Of a stretch of DNA of 64,000 nucleotides, positions 11,135 to 19,889 are shown piece by piece (within the stretch, counting starts at the first letter, position 1; each line of letters opens with the position of its first letter). A program made the translations under genes and the position numbers. This DNA comes from Streptomyces globisporus (GTDB lineage Bacteria; Actinomycetota; Actinomycetes; Streptomycetales; Streptomycetaceae). The stretch spans positions 248,001 to 312,000 of the forward strand of contig BMTG01000004.1 in the NCBI GenBank assembly GCA_014649555.1, in the 5' to 3' direction. Under the pieces are notes generated by a model, which did not search any database, was not told where the DNA came from, and saw nothing but the letters and a program-made list of their open reading frames with translations.

Positions 11135-14100
11135 TCAGCCGGCCAGGCAGGCCGGGCCGAGCAGCACCTTCAGGTCGCCGAAGAGCGCCGAGTCGGCCTT
11201 GACCCGGTGCCGGTCGAGCCGCAGGACGGTCGTCTTGCTGGGGCCCTGGAGCTTGATGCGCACCTCCGTGTCGCCCCGGTGGTGGCTGAGCACCTCGCCG
11301 AGCCGGGTGACCATGGGCGGGGTGATCTTCACCGTGGGGATGGTGAGGACAACGGGTGCGTTGGTGCCGGCGTTGGAGATGTCGGGGACCTGCATCTCCA
11401 TGGCGACCAGCCGGGGCACGTCCTCGCGCTTGTCGAGCCGTCCCTTCACGAAGACGACGGTGTCCTCGACGAGCTGGGTGGAGACCAGCTGGTAGGTGGC
11501 GGGGAAGAACATGCACTCGATGGAGCCGGCCAGGTCCTCCACGGTGGCGATGGCCCAGGCGTTGCCCTGCTTGGTCATCTTGCGCTGGAGCCCGGAGATG
11601 ATGCCGCCGACGGTGACGATGGCGCCGTCCCCGTAGTCCCCGCCCATGAGCTGGGAGATCGAGGAGTCGGCCTTGTCGGACAGCACGTGCTCCAGGCCGA
11701 ACAGCGGGTGGTCGGAGACGTACAGGCCGAGCATCTCCCGCTCCTGGGCGAGCAGGTAGGCCTTCTCCCACTCGACGTCGGAGAACTCCACGTCGAGCCC
11801 GAAGCCCGGCTCGCCGCTCTCCTCCTCGCCGCCGCCGAAGAGGTCGAACTGCCCCTCGGCCTCCTTGCGCTTGACCTGGACCACGTTGTCGATCATCGGC
11901 TCGTGGTGGGCGACGAGGCCCTTGCGGGTGTGGCCCATCTCGTCGAAGGCGCCGGCCTTGATCAGCGATTCGACGGTGCGCTTGTTGCAGACGACCGCCT
12001 CGACCTTGTCCAGGAAGTCGGGGAAGGAGCTGTACTTCCCCTTCGCCTTGCGGGACCGGATGATCGAGTCCACGACGTTCTGGCCGACGTTGCGGATGGC
12101 GGTCAGGCCGAAGAGGATCACGTCGTCGCCCTGGGCGGCGAAGTTGGACAGCGACTCGTTGACGTTCGGCGGGAGCACCTTGATGCGCATGCGGCGGCAC
12201 TCGTTGAGGTAGACCGCGGACTTGTCCTTGTCGTCCTTGACCGAGGTCAGCAGGGCCGCCATGTACTCGGCGGGGTAGTTCGCCTTGAGGTAGGCGGTCC
12301 AGTAGGTGACCAGGCCGTACGCCGAGGAGTGCGCCTTGTTGAACGCGTACCCGGCAAACGGCACCAGGACGTCCCAGAGCGCCTTGATCGCCGCGTCGGA
12401 GAACCCCTTCTCCTTGGCGCCCTTCTCGAAGAGGACGAAGTTCTTCGCCAGCTCCTCGGGCTTCTTCTTGCCCATCACGCGGCGCAGGATGTCGGCCTCG
12501 CCCAGCGAGTACCCGGCGACGATCTGGGCGGCCTTCTGGACCTGCTCCTGGTAGACGATCAGGCCGTAGGTGAGGCCGAGGACCTCCTTGAGAGGCTCCT
12601 CCAGCTCCGGGTGGATCGGGGTGATCTCCTGGCGGCCGTTCTTGCGCTCTGCATAGTTCGTGTGCGAGTTCATGCCCATCGGGCCCGGCCGGTAGAGGGC
12701 CGAGACGGCGGAGATGTCCTCGAAGTTGTCGGGCTGCATCTGGCGGAGCAAGGAGCGCATGGGCCCGCCGTCGAACTGGAAGACGCCGAGCGTGTCACCG
12801 CGGCAGAGCAGTTCGTACGTCTTGGGGTCGTCCAGCGGCAGGGAGAGCATCTCCAGGTCGATGCCCTTGTTGGACTTCACCATCTTGATGGCGTCGTCCA
12901 TGATCGTCAGGTTGCGCAGGCCGAGGAAGTCCATCTTCAGCAGGCCGAGCGACTCGCACTGCGGGTAGTCCCACTGCGTGATGGTGACGCCGTCGGTGTG
13001 CCGGACCCAGACGGGCGCGTGGTCGACGATCGGCTCGCTGGACATGATGACGCCGGCGGCGTGCACACCCATCTGCCGGACCAGGCCCTCGACACCCTTT
13101 GCGGTGTCGATGACCTTCTTGACGTCCGGCTCGCTCTCGTACATCCCCCGGATCTCGCCCGCCTCGCTGTAGCGCGGGTGCTTGGGGTCGGTGATGCCGT
13201 TGAGGTCGATGCCCTTGCCGAGGACGTCGGCGGGCATGGCCTTGGTGAGCCGGTCGCCCATCGCGTACGGGTAGCCCAGCACGCGGGCGGAGTCCTTGAT
13301 GGCGTTCTTCGCCTTGATCTTGCCGTACGTGCCGATCATGGCGACCTTGTCGGCGCCGTACTTCTCGGTGACGTACCGGATCACCTCGACGCGCCGACGC
13401 TCGTCGAAGTCGATGTCGACATCGGGCATGGAGACGCGCTCGGGGTTGAGGAACCGCTCGAAGATCAGCCCGTGCTCGATCGGGTCGAGGTCGGTGATGC
13501 CCATGGCGTACGCCACGATCGAACCGGCCGCCGAGCCACGTCCCGGGCCGACCGCGATGCCGTTGTTCTTGGCCCACATGATGAAGTCGGCGACGACCAG
13601 GAAGTACCCCGGGAACCCCATCTGGATGATGATGTCCATCTCGTACTCGACCTGCTTCTGCCGGTCGTCGGGGACCCCGTTCGGGAAGCGGCGGGCCATG
13701 CCGGCCCGGACCTCCTCCTGGAACCAGGTGATCTCCGTGAAGCCCTCAGGGATCTCGAACTTCGGCATGAGGTTCTTCGCCTCGAACATGCCGGTGGTGT
13801 CGATCTGCTGGGCGACCAGGAGGGTGTTCGCGCACCCCTGCTGCCAGGCGTCGGAGGAGTCGACGGCGTACATCTCGTCCGTCGTCTTCAGGTAGTAGCC
13901 GGTGCCGTCGAAGCGGAAGCGGTCGGGGTCCGAGAGGTTCTTGCCGGTCTGGATGCAGAGCAGGGCGTCGTGGGCGGTCGCCTCGTGGGCGTACGTGTAG
14001 TGGGAGTCGTTGGTGACGAGCGGCGGGATGTTCAGCTTCTTGCCGATCTCCAGCAGCCCGTCGCGGACCCGGCGCTCGATCTCGATGCCGTGGTCCATCA

Positions 14101-14671
14101 GCTCCAGGAAGTACTTGCCCTCGCCGAAGATGTCCTTGTAGTCGGAGGCCGCCTGGACCGCCTCGTCGAACTGGCCGAGCCGCAGCCGGGTCTGCACCTC
14201 GCCCGAGGGGCAGCCGGTGGAGGCGATGAGCCCCTCGGACCACTGGGAGATGGTCTCCTTGTCCATCCGGGGCCACTTCTGGAGCCAGCCCTCGGCGTAC
14301 GCGTCGGAGGAGAGCCGGAAGAGGTTGTGCAGCCCTGTCTTGTTGGACGCCCAGATGGTCTTGTGGGTGTAACCACCGGATCCGGACACGTCGTCGCGCT
14401 TCTGGTGCGGCTGTCCCCACTGCACCTTGCGCTTGTGCTTGCGCGACTCGGGGGCGACGTAGGCCTCGATGCCGATGATCGGGGTGACGTCCGCCTTCTT
14501 CGCCGAGTGGAAGAAGTCGTAGGCCCCGTGGAGGTTGCCGTGGTCGGTCATCGCGATGTGCGTCATGCCCATCTCGTTGGCCGCCTCGAACATGTCCTTG
14601 AGCCGCGCCGCACCGTCCAGCAGCGAGTACTGGGTATGAACGTGCAGGTGCGTGAAGGGCGGCTTGGTCAC
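11135..14671 (-). CDS. dnaE: DNA polymerase III alpha subunit
   Basis: The 1178-aa replicative DNA polymerase catalytic subunit (DnaE1 type). The PHP domain opens at residue 5 with HLHVHTQYSLLDG. The palm carries the catalytic aspartates in MPDVDIDFDERRR, preceded by GPGRGSAAGS. Later come the fingers (YRPGPMGMNSH, YAFNKAHSSAYG), the helix-hairpin-helix region and a C-terminal OB-fold (ATVEDLAGSIECMFF). Start is GTG 14671 with GGAGG 10 nt upstream; longer in-frame extension lacks such a site. It is monocistronic as far as visible, with the plus-strand DUF2252 gene divergent and a terminator shared with the small gene downstream. Confidence 0.97.
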   Translation of the reverse strand: MTKPPFTHLHVHTQYSLLDGAARLKDMFEAANEMGMTHIAMTDHGNLHGAYDFFHSAKKADVTPIIGIEAYVAPESRKHKRKVQWGQPHQKRDDVSGSGGYTHKTIWASNKTGLHNLFRLSSDAYAEGWLQKWPRMDKETISQWSEGLIASTGCPSGEVQTRLRLGQFDEAVQAASDYKDIFGEGKYFLELMDHGIEIERRVRDGLLEIGKKLNIPPLVTNDSHYTYAHEATAHDALLCIQTGKNLSDPDRFRFDGTGYYLKTTDEMYAVDSSDAWQQGCANTLLVAQQIDTTGMFEAKNLMPKFEIPEGFTEITWFQEEVRAGMARRFPNGVPDDRQKQVEYEMDIIIQMGFPGYFLVVADFIMWAKNNGIAVGPGRGSAAGSIVAYAMGITDLDPIEHGLIFERFLNPERVSMPDVDIDFDERRRVEVIRYVTEKYGADKVAMIGTYGKIKAKNAIKDSARVLGYPYAMGDRLTKAMPADVLGKGIDLNGITDPKHPRYSEAGEIRGMYESEPDVKKVIDTAKGVEGLVRQMGVHAAGVIMSSEPIVDHAPVWVRHTDGVTITQWDYPQCESLGLLKMDFLGLRNLTIMDDAIKMVKSNKGIDLEMLSLPLDDPKTYELLCRGDTLGVFQFDGGPMRSLLRQMQPDNFEDISAVSALYRPGPMGMNSHTNYAERKNGRQEITPIHPELEEPLKEVLGLTYGLIVYQEQVQKAAQIVAGYSLGEADILRRVMGKKKPEELAKNFVLFEKGAKEKGFSDAAIKALWDVLVPFAGYAFNKAHSSAYGLVTYWTAYLKANYPAEYMAALLTSVKDDKDKSAVYLNECRRMRIKVLPPNVNESLSNFAAQGDDVILFGLTAIRNVGQNVVDSIIRSRKAKGKYSSFPDFLDKVEAVVCNKRTVESLIKAGAFDEMGHTRKGLVAHHEPMIDNVVQVKRKEAEGQFDLFGGGEEESGEPGFGLDVEFSDVEWEKAYLLAQEREMLGLYVSDHPLFGLEHVLSDKADSSISQLMGGDYGDGAIVTVGGIISGLQRKMTKQGNAWAIATVEDLAGSIECMFFPATYQLVSTQLVEDTVVFVKGRLDKREDVPRLVAMEMQVPDISNAGTNAPVVLTIPTVKITPPMVTRLGEVLSHHRGDTEVRIKLQGPSKTTVLRLDRHRVKADSALFGDLKVLLGPACLAG

Positions 14672-14874
14672 GGCGTCGGGCCTCCGGGAAGTCGGGCGAT
14701 GACGGACGGGGGGACAGCGTGGAAGTCTACGACGTGACGGAGTCGAACGACGGGCACTCCCGGCTTCCGCCGAGCGTTGGAGAGGGCGGAACACCTGTCC
14801 GTTTTGTCATGCACTCGGTCATGTGGATCCAGGGTTCGACCCCATACGCCAGCTACCGCAGGAGGCAGTAAGAA

Positions 14875-16200
14875 ATGTCGGAAACGCAGACCGGCGCAGC
14901 GCAGCGCGGGGAGCAGATTCTCGCCGTTTTCGACACCGCCTTCGGGGAGCTGCTGGCCGCCGATCCGGCCGCCTTCCGGGTCAAGTTCCGCAAGATGGCG
15001 GGCTCGGCCTTCGCCTTCTACCGCGGCACGGCCTGCCTGTTCTACGGCGACCTGGAGCGGGAGCGGCACGGCGGACCGTTCCTGGACGAGCGCACGGGCC
15101 GGGTGTGGATCCACGGCGATCTGCACGCGGAGAACTTCGGCACCTACATGGACGCCAACGGCCGCCTCGTCTTCAACGTCAACGACTTCGACGAGGCGTA
15201 CGTGGGCCCCTTCACCTGGGACCTGAAGCGGTTCGCGGCCTCCGTGGCGCTGATCGGTTACGCGAAGGCGCTGGCCGACGAGCAGATCACCGAGCTGGTC
15301 GGGATCTTCGCCACGTCCTACCGCGAGCGGATCCACGCGCTGGCGACGGGCGCGAAGAACGACGAGGTGCCGCCGTTCACGCTGGACACCGCGGACGGCC
15401 CGCTGCTGGGCGCGCTGCGCGCCGCCCGCTCGCGCACCCGGTTCTCGCTGCTGGACTCGATGACGGTGATCCGGGACTTCGAGCGCCGGTTCGCGGACGG
15501 CGGCGGGTCGATCGACCTCGACGCCGCGACGCGCTACAAGGTGCTCGCCGCGTTCGACGGCTATCTGGAGACGCTGCCGGAGTCGAGCCTCGCCCGCCCC
15601 GACTCCTACCGGGTCAAGGACGTGGTGGGCCGCCGGGGCATCGGTATCGGATCGGCCGGGCTGCCCTCGTACAACATCCTTCTGGAGGGCAACAGCGACG
15701 CCCTGGAGAACGATGTGGTGATCTACCTCAAGCAGGCGCAGACCCCGGCGGTCTCCCGGCACATCACGGACGCCGCCGTGCGGGAGTACTTCCAGCACGA
15801 GGGGCACCGCACGGTGATCTCGCAGCGTGCGCTCCAGGCGCACGCGGACCCGTGGCTGGGCTGGACCGAGCTGGACGGGGCGGGCCAGCTGGTCGCCGAG
15901 GTCTCGCCGTACGCGGTCGACCTGGACTGGTCCGACATCGACGAGGTGGACGAGATCGCGGCGGTCGTCGCGGATCTGGGCCGGGCGACGGCCACGATGC
16001 ACGCGGCGGCGGACGACGAGAGCGGCCACTCGCTGGTGCCGTTCTCCACGGAGCGGGCGATCGACGCGGCCATCGCGGCCGACGAGGAGGGCTTCGCGCC
16101 GCTGCTGGTCGACTTCGCCCACAGCTACGGGGCGCGGGCCCGCGCGGACCACCAGATCTTCGTGGACCTCTTCCGCAACGGGAAGATCCCGGGCCTGTAA
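14875..16200 (+). CDS. DUF2252 family protein, kinase/phosphotransferase-like
   Basis: A 441-aa DUF2252 protein. It carries signatures that look like those of aminoglycoside-phosphotransferase/choline-kinase-fold enzymes: WIHGDLHAENFGTY (about residues 79-92) matches a HGDLxxxN catalytic loop and FNVNDFDEAYVGPF matches the metal-binding D-x-D strand. A basic RVKFRKMAGSAFAFYRG segment lies near the N-terminus. No substrate is established for the family as far as I know. ATG 14875 has CAGGAGG nine bases upstream. It is divergent from dnaE and ends in a strong terminator. The kinase activity is an inference from motifs only. Confidence 0.87.
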   Translation: MSETQTGAAQRGEQILAVFDTAFGELLAADPAAFRVKFRKMAGSAFAFYRGTACLFYGDLERERHGGPFLDERTGRVWIHGDLHAENFGTYMDANGRLVFNVNDFDEAYVGPFTWDLKRFAASVALIGYAKALADEQITELVGIFATSYRERIHALATGAKNDEVPPFTLDTADGPLLGALRAARSRTRFSLLDSMTVIRDFERRFADGGGSIDLDAATRYKVLAAFDGYLETLPESSLARPDSYRVKDVVGRRGIGIGSAGLPSYNILLEGNSDALENDVVIYLKQAQTPAVSRHITDAAVREYFQHEGHRTVISQRALQAHADPWLGWTELDGAGQLVAEVSPYAVDLDWSDIDEVDEIAAVVADLGRATATMHAAADDESGHSLVPFSTERAIDAAIAADEEGFAPLLVDFAHSYGARARADHQIFVDLFRNGKIPGL

Positions 16201-16207
16201 AAGGGGG

Positions 16208-16264
16208 GAGAGCCCCGGGGCACCCCCTGAATCTTCGGCGTCCCGGGGACTCTCAGCCTCTTTT
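16208..16264 (+). terminator. Rho-independent terminator after the DUF2252 gene
   Basis: GAGAGCCCCGGG at 16208-16219 pairs with CCCGGGGACTCTC at 16242-16254 (one bulged base). The stem is followed by AGCC and TCTTTT, a good terminator with a U-run. Confidence 0.8.
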
Positions 16265-16285
16265 AAGGTCCGCTTACCTCCACGC

Positions 16286-17032
16286 ATGACACACTTTCCG
16301 GCGATGGACATCTCAGGGACGCAGCTCAGGGTCGCGCGCGCGGCGGTCTTCACCGCGCTCGTCGTCACCCTGTCCACGGCGTCCCATGTACTGCTCTCCG
16401 GGGTGCCGCTGCCCCTGACCGCGGTCGGCCTGCTGGCCGCCGCGGTCTTCGCCGTGGCCTATGCACTCGCCGGCCGGGAGCGCGGCTTCGGGGCGATCGC
16501 GGGGCTGCTGGTCCCGCTGGAGCTGGCCGCCGACACGCTCTTCACCACGGGCCAGAACCTCTGTTACGGGGCGGCCGGCGGCCCGGTCGCGGGCCCGCTG
16601 CGCGCGGTGGGCTTCGACGTCCTGTGCGGCGGCGGCGAGGTCGGCACGGGCGGGGCCCGGATCGCGGGCGTCGGCGCGGTGGGCACCCCGCTGGCCGATG
16701 TGGCCGGTGCGGGCGACCGCGCCGCGGCCCTCCTCGCCCAGCCCGGGCCGGCGGTGCCGTGGCTGCTGCTCGCCGCCCATGTGACGGTCGGGCTGCTCGC
16801 CGCGGCCTGGCTGCGGCGCGGCGAGGTAGCCCTGGCCGGGCTGGTGCGCGCGGCGGCCCTGCTGGCGTTCCGGCCGCTGCTGACCGCGGTCGCCGTGGTG
16901 CGCGCGGGGGTCCGGGCCGCGGCCCGCCGCTCCCGGCCCGCCGGGCGTCCGCACCCGCCGCTGACCGCCCGTTTCCTCGTGCACTGTGTGGGACGCAGGG
17001 GCCCGCCGCTCTCGATGTACGCCGCTGCCTGA
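16286..17032 (+). CDS. Integral membrane protein of unknown function
   Basis: A 248-aa very hydrophobic protein with four or five predicted helices (for example VFTALVVTLSTASHVLL, LTAVGLLAAAVFAVAYAL, PWLLLAAHVTVGLLAAAWL). It has an Arg-rich cytoplasmic region and a conserved-looking tail GRRGPPLSMYAAA. A Gly-rich loop (about 105-140) separates the helix groups. Start could be ATG 16286 or ATG 16304; neither has a Shine-Dalgarno sequence. It is followed after 63 nt by the DsbA-like gene, so a link to extracytoplasmic thiol chemistry is conceivable. No CxxC or quinone-site motif of DsbB or VKOR is present. Confidence 0.72.
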   Translation: MTHFPAMDISGTQLRVARAAVFTALVVTLSTASHVLLSGVPLPLTAVGLLAAAVFAVAYALAGRERGFGAIAGLLVPLELAADTLFTTGQNLCYGAAGGPVAGPLRAVGFDVLCGGGEVGTGGARIAGVGAVGTPLADVAGAGDRAAALLAQPGPAVPWLLLAAHVTVGLLAAAWLRRGEVALAGLVRAAALLAFRPLLTAVAVVRAGVRAAARRSRPAGRPHPPLTARFLVHCVGRRGPPLSMYAAA

Positions 17033-17095
17033 GGGCACGGCGACGCGACGACGGCACCACCCCACTCCCCACACACGTACCCACGGAGAACAGAC

Positions 17096-17911
17096 ATGAG
17101 CAAGCGCAACACCCAGGCGAACAAGGCGGCGGCCCGCGAGCGGCTGCGGGCCGAGCGTGAGCGCCAGGCGAAGAAGGACAAGTCCCGCAAGCAGCTCGTC
17201 GTCGCGGGCTCGGTCGTCGCGGCCCTCGCCGTGATCGGCGGCATCAGTTACGGCGTCATGCAGCTGAACAAGCCGGGCGCCTGGGAGGCGGCCGCCGACG
17301 CGAAGAACGTCACCGCGCCGAAGAACACCTCGGGCAAGGACGGCACCACCGTGGTCGTCGGCAAGTCGAGCGCGAAGAAGACCCTGGAGCTGTACGAGGA
17401 CTCGCGCTGCCCGGTCTGCGCCACGTTCGAGCAGGGTGTCGGCGAGACCGTCTCGAAGGACGTCGAGGCCGGCAAGTACAAGGTCCAGTACGTCGGCGCG
17501 TCCTTCATCGACAACACCGACAACGGCGAGGGCTCCAAGAACGCCCTGAGCGCGCTCGGTGCGGCGCTGGACGTGAGCCCCGAGGCCTTCATGGAGTACA
17601 AGGCCGCGCTGTACTCGGCGAAGTTCCACCCCGAGGAGAGCGACGACAAGTTCGCCAAGGACAGCTACCTCATCGAGGTCGCGAACTCCGTGGACGCGCT
17701 GAAGGGGAACAAGGACTTCCAGAAGAACGTCGAGGACGGCACCTACGACGCCTGGGCGATGAAGATGTCCAAGACCTTCGACAACAGCGGAGTGCAGGGC
17801 ACGCCGACGCTGAAGATGGACGACAAGAAGATCACGGCCGAGGGCAGCGAGAACGCCCCGATGACGGCCGACGAGTTCACGAAGGCCATCGACAAGGCGC
17901 TCAAGGCGTAA
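17096..17911 (+). CDS. Membrane-anchored DsbA-like thioredoxin-fold protein
   Basis: A 271-aa protein. A highly charged, cytoplasmic N-terminus (AARERLRAERERQAKK) precedes a single helix (about residues 38-58, LVVAGSVVAALAVIGGISYG) that anchors an extracellular thioredoxin-like domain. The active site SRCPVCATFEQ (CPVC) and a cis-proline loop VQGTPTLKMD are intact, matching the DsbA/Thioredoxin_4 class that oxidises or isomerises thiols of exported proteins. The charged leader before the anchor is typical of actinobacterial members. A GGAGA site precedes ATG 17096. It ends in an exceptionally long terminator hairpin. Confidence 0.92.
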   Translation: MSKRNTQANKAAARERLRAERERQAKKDKSRKQLVVAGSVVAALAVIGGISYGVMQLNKPGAWEAAADAKNVTAPKNTSGKDGTTVVVGKSSAKKTLELYEDSRCPVCATFEQGVGETVSKDVEAGKYKVQYVGASFIDNTDNGEGSKNALSALGAALDVSPEAFMEYKAALYSAKFHPEESDDKFAKDSYLIEVANSVDALKGNKDFQKNVEDGTYDAWAMKMSKTFDNSGVQGTPTLKMDDKKITAEGSENAPMTADEFTKAIDKALKA

Positions 17912-17926
17912 CGCCTCTCAGCTCCA

Positions 17927-17977
17927 TGGAACCCGGCGTTCCCGGGCGGCCCGACCGCCCGGGAACGCCGGGTTCCA
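17927..17977. terminator. 23-bp perfect-stem terminator
   Basis: Bases 17927-17949 pair without mismatch with 17955-17977 around the 5-nt loop CCCGA (stem begins TGGAACCCGGCG). It lies between convergent genes ending at 17911 (+) and 18064 (-), so it probably works in both directions. Confidence 0.85.
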
Positions 17978-17992
17978 CGCGTTTCACCGGAT

Positions 17993-18056
17993 GGCCGGGT
18001 CGCCGGGTCGCCGGGTGGCCGGGTGGCCGGGTCGCCGGGTGGCCGGGTGGCCGGGA
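17993..18056. repeat. Tandem octamer repeat, eight units
   Basis: Eight contiguous 8-bp units of consensus SGCCGGGT: GGCCGGGT or CGCCGGGT, the last ending in A. Unit order is G, C, C, G, G, C, G, G at the first base. It lies in the gap between the long terminator hairpin and the stop codon of the minus-strand hydrolase gene and codes for nothing evident. Confidence 0.9.
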
Positions 18057-18063
18057 AGACGGA

Positions 18064-18633
18064 CTACAGCGTGGCCAGGAAACCGAGCGCGACCTTCCAG
18101 GTCTGCTCGGCGGCCGCCTGATCGTAGTCGTGCAGATCGGGGTCGGTGAACAGGTGCCCGGCCCCGGGGTAGCGGTAGATCTCCACGTCCGCGCCGGTAC
18201 GCTGCATCTGGAGGTACCAGCTGTTCAGCCAGTCGTGGGACTCGAAGGGGTCCGGGTCCGCGACGTGCAGCTGGACGGGAAGCTCGTCCACCGTGGCGTT
18301 CTCGGCGATGTCCGAGGTGCCGTGGAACAGCAGCAGCCCCCGGGCCTTCGCGTCTCCGAGCGCCAGGGTCTGCGCGGTCGCCGCGCCGAGGGAGAAGCCG
18401 GCGTAGACGAGCCCCTGGTCGGAGTAGGGCGCGACGGCCAGCACGGCGCGCTTGAGCAGTTCGTCCTTGCCGACCTCGTCCTTGTAGGCCATGCCCTCTT
18501 CCACCGTGTCGAAGGTGTGCCCCTCGAACAGATCGGGCACGCGCACCTCATGGCCGGCGTCCTTGAGGCGCGCGGCCGCGGCGTGCACGGCGGGCGTGAG
18601 CCCGTACGTCGAGTGGAAAAGCATGATGTTCAT
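18064..18633 (-). CDS. Dienelactone hydrolase family protein
   Basis: A 189-aa alpha/beta-hydrolase of the dienelactone hydrolase (DLH) type. It starts at ATG 18633 (MNIMLFHSTYGLTPAV). The nucleophile elbow is GFSLGAAT, so the nucleophile would be serine rather than the cysteine of classical DLH. The distal Asp is probably in HVADPDPF and the catalytic histidine in YRYPGAGHLF. The length is slightly short for the family. It is presumably a cytoplasmic esterase-like enzyme with an unknown substrate. It is divergent from the MscS gene, with only 61 bp between starts. Confidence 0.88.
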   Translation of the reverse strand: MNIMLFHSTYGLTPAVHAAAARLKDAGHEVRVPDLFEGHTFDTVEEGMAYKDEVGKDELLKRAVLAVAPYSDQGLVYAGFSLGAATAQTLALGDAKARGLLLFHGTSDIAENATVDELPVQLHVADPDPFESHDWLNSWYLQMQRTGADVEIYRYPGAGHLFTDPDLHDYDQAAAEQTWKVALGFLATL

Positions 18634-18694
18634 GGGCCCCATGGTGCCAGCTCGCACCTTCTGAGGGCCGCTCAACTGCTGGGAGGACGAGCGA

Positions 18695-19849
18695 ATGGAG
18701 AGCGTGCTGCGCCCGCTGATCGTCATCGGCGGATCCGTGGTGATCACCCTGCTGATCGGCTGGCTGGTCGACCTGCTGCTGCGACGGGCGGACAGCCGCC
18801 ATCACGAGACCCCGTTGTGGGGACTGCTGCGGCGCTGCCGGCCTCCCTTGCAGGTGGTGGTCATCACGGCGCTGCTGCGCGGCAGCTACCGCGCGACGAG
18901 GATCGACTGGGTGCGGGACCACCGGGCCGGGATCGGCCAGGTCCTGACCCTGGTGCTGATCGGCGCCTCGGCCTGGCTGGTGGTGCGGATAGCGGCGACG
19001 GTCGTGGAGGCCAGCTACGCCCGGTACGCCACGGCCACCCGCGATCCCGCCCGGGTCCGCCGGGTCCGGACGCAGGTGACGCTGATCCAGCGGGTCGTCA
19101 TAGCGATCGTGACGGTGGTCGCGATCGCGGCGATGCTGCTGACGTTCCCCCCGATGCGAGGGGTCGGCACGTCGATGCTGGCCTCGGCCGGTCTGCTCGG
19201 CATCGTCGCGGGCGTCGCCGCCCAGTCGACGCTGGGCAATCTCTTCGCCGGGCTGCAGATCGCGTTCGGCGACATGGTGCGGATCGGCGACACCGTGGTG
19301 GTGGACGGCGAGTGGGGCACGATCGACGAGATCACCCTGACGTTCCTGGCGGTACGGACCTGGGACGAGCGGCGGATCACGATGCCGGTCTCGTACTTCA
19401 CCAGCCAGCCGTTCGAGAACTGGTCGCGCGGCGGGGTGCAGATGACCGGCACGGTCTTCTTCCACCTCGACCACTCCGCCCCGGTCGCCGCGATGCGGGA
19501 GAAGCTGCGGGAGATCCTCGGTGACATCGCCGCCTGGGACGGCCGGGACTGGTCGCTGGCGGTCACGGACACCACGCCGTCCACGATCCAGGTGCGGGCC
19601 GTGGTCACGGCGAAGGACGCGGACGACATCTGGACGGTGCGCTGCGCGGTGCGCGAGCAGCTGATCGGCTGGCTGCGCGACCACCACCCGTACGCGCTGC
19701 CGCGGGTCGCCACCGCGCCCGCCGCGCTGCCGCCGGGCGAGCAGTGGGCGGAGCTGACGGGAGCGAAGCTGGGCCGGGCGGGCCGCAACGGATCGGCGCC
19801 GCCCGCCGACCGGGACGACTCCAAGGCCCCGCGCACGGGCCGCGGCTGA
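18695..19849 (+). CDS. MscS-family mechanosensitive ion channel
   Basis: A 384-aa small-conductance mechanosensitive channel. N-terminal helices (about 7-28, 47-62, 80-105, 127-150) lead to the pore-lining segment (LASAGLLGIVAGVAAQSTLGN then FAGLQIAFGDMVRIGD), the MscS hallmark. The cytoplasmic beta domain follows (GEWGTIDEITLTFLAVRTWDERRITMPVSYF). The long hydrophilic tail of about 40 residues is typical of actinobacterial members. It should relieve hypo-osmotic stress at the cytoplasmic membrane. ATG 18695 has GGGAGGA nine nt upstream. Confidence 0.93.
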   Translation: MESVLRPLIVIGGSVVITLLIGWLVDLLLRRADSRHHETPLWGLLRRCRPPLQVVVITALLRGSYRATRIDWVRDHRAGIGQVLTLVLIGASAWLVVRIAATVVEASYARYATATRDPARVRRVRTQVTLIQRVVIAIVTVVAIAAMLLTFPPMRGVGTSMLASAGLLGIVAGVAAQSTLGNLFAGLQIAFGDMVRIGDTVVVDGEWGTIDEITLTFLAVRTWDERRITMPVSYFTSQPFENWSRGGVQMTGTVFFHLDHSAPVAAMREKLREILGDIAAWDGRDWSLAVTDTTPSTIQVRAVVTAKDADDIWTVRCAVREQLIGWLRDHHPYALPRVATAPAALPPGEQWAELTGAKLGRAGRNGSAPPADRDDSKAPRTGRG

Positions 19850-19889
19850 GGGGGCGGACGCCCCTCGCCCGGCTCACCGGCTCACCGGC

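Noticed and set aside
11207-14737. A very long plus-strand open frame (1176 codons) opposite dnaE
   Set aside because: It is the antisense shadow of dnaE caused by high GC at third positions; the protein is Val/Gly/Leu/Asp/Arg-biased and has no recognisable domain.
16286-17032. DsbB/VKOR partner of the DsbA-like protein
   Set aside because: The membrane protein lacks paired CxxC motifs and the quinone-site signature.
17993-18056. Possible CRISPR array
   Set aside because: Units are contiguous 8-mers without spacers; no cas genes are present.
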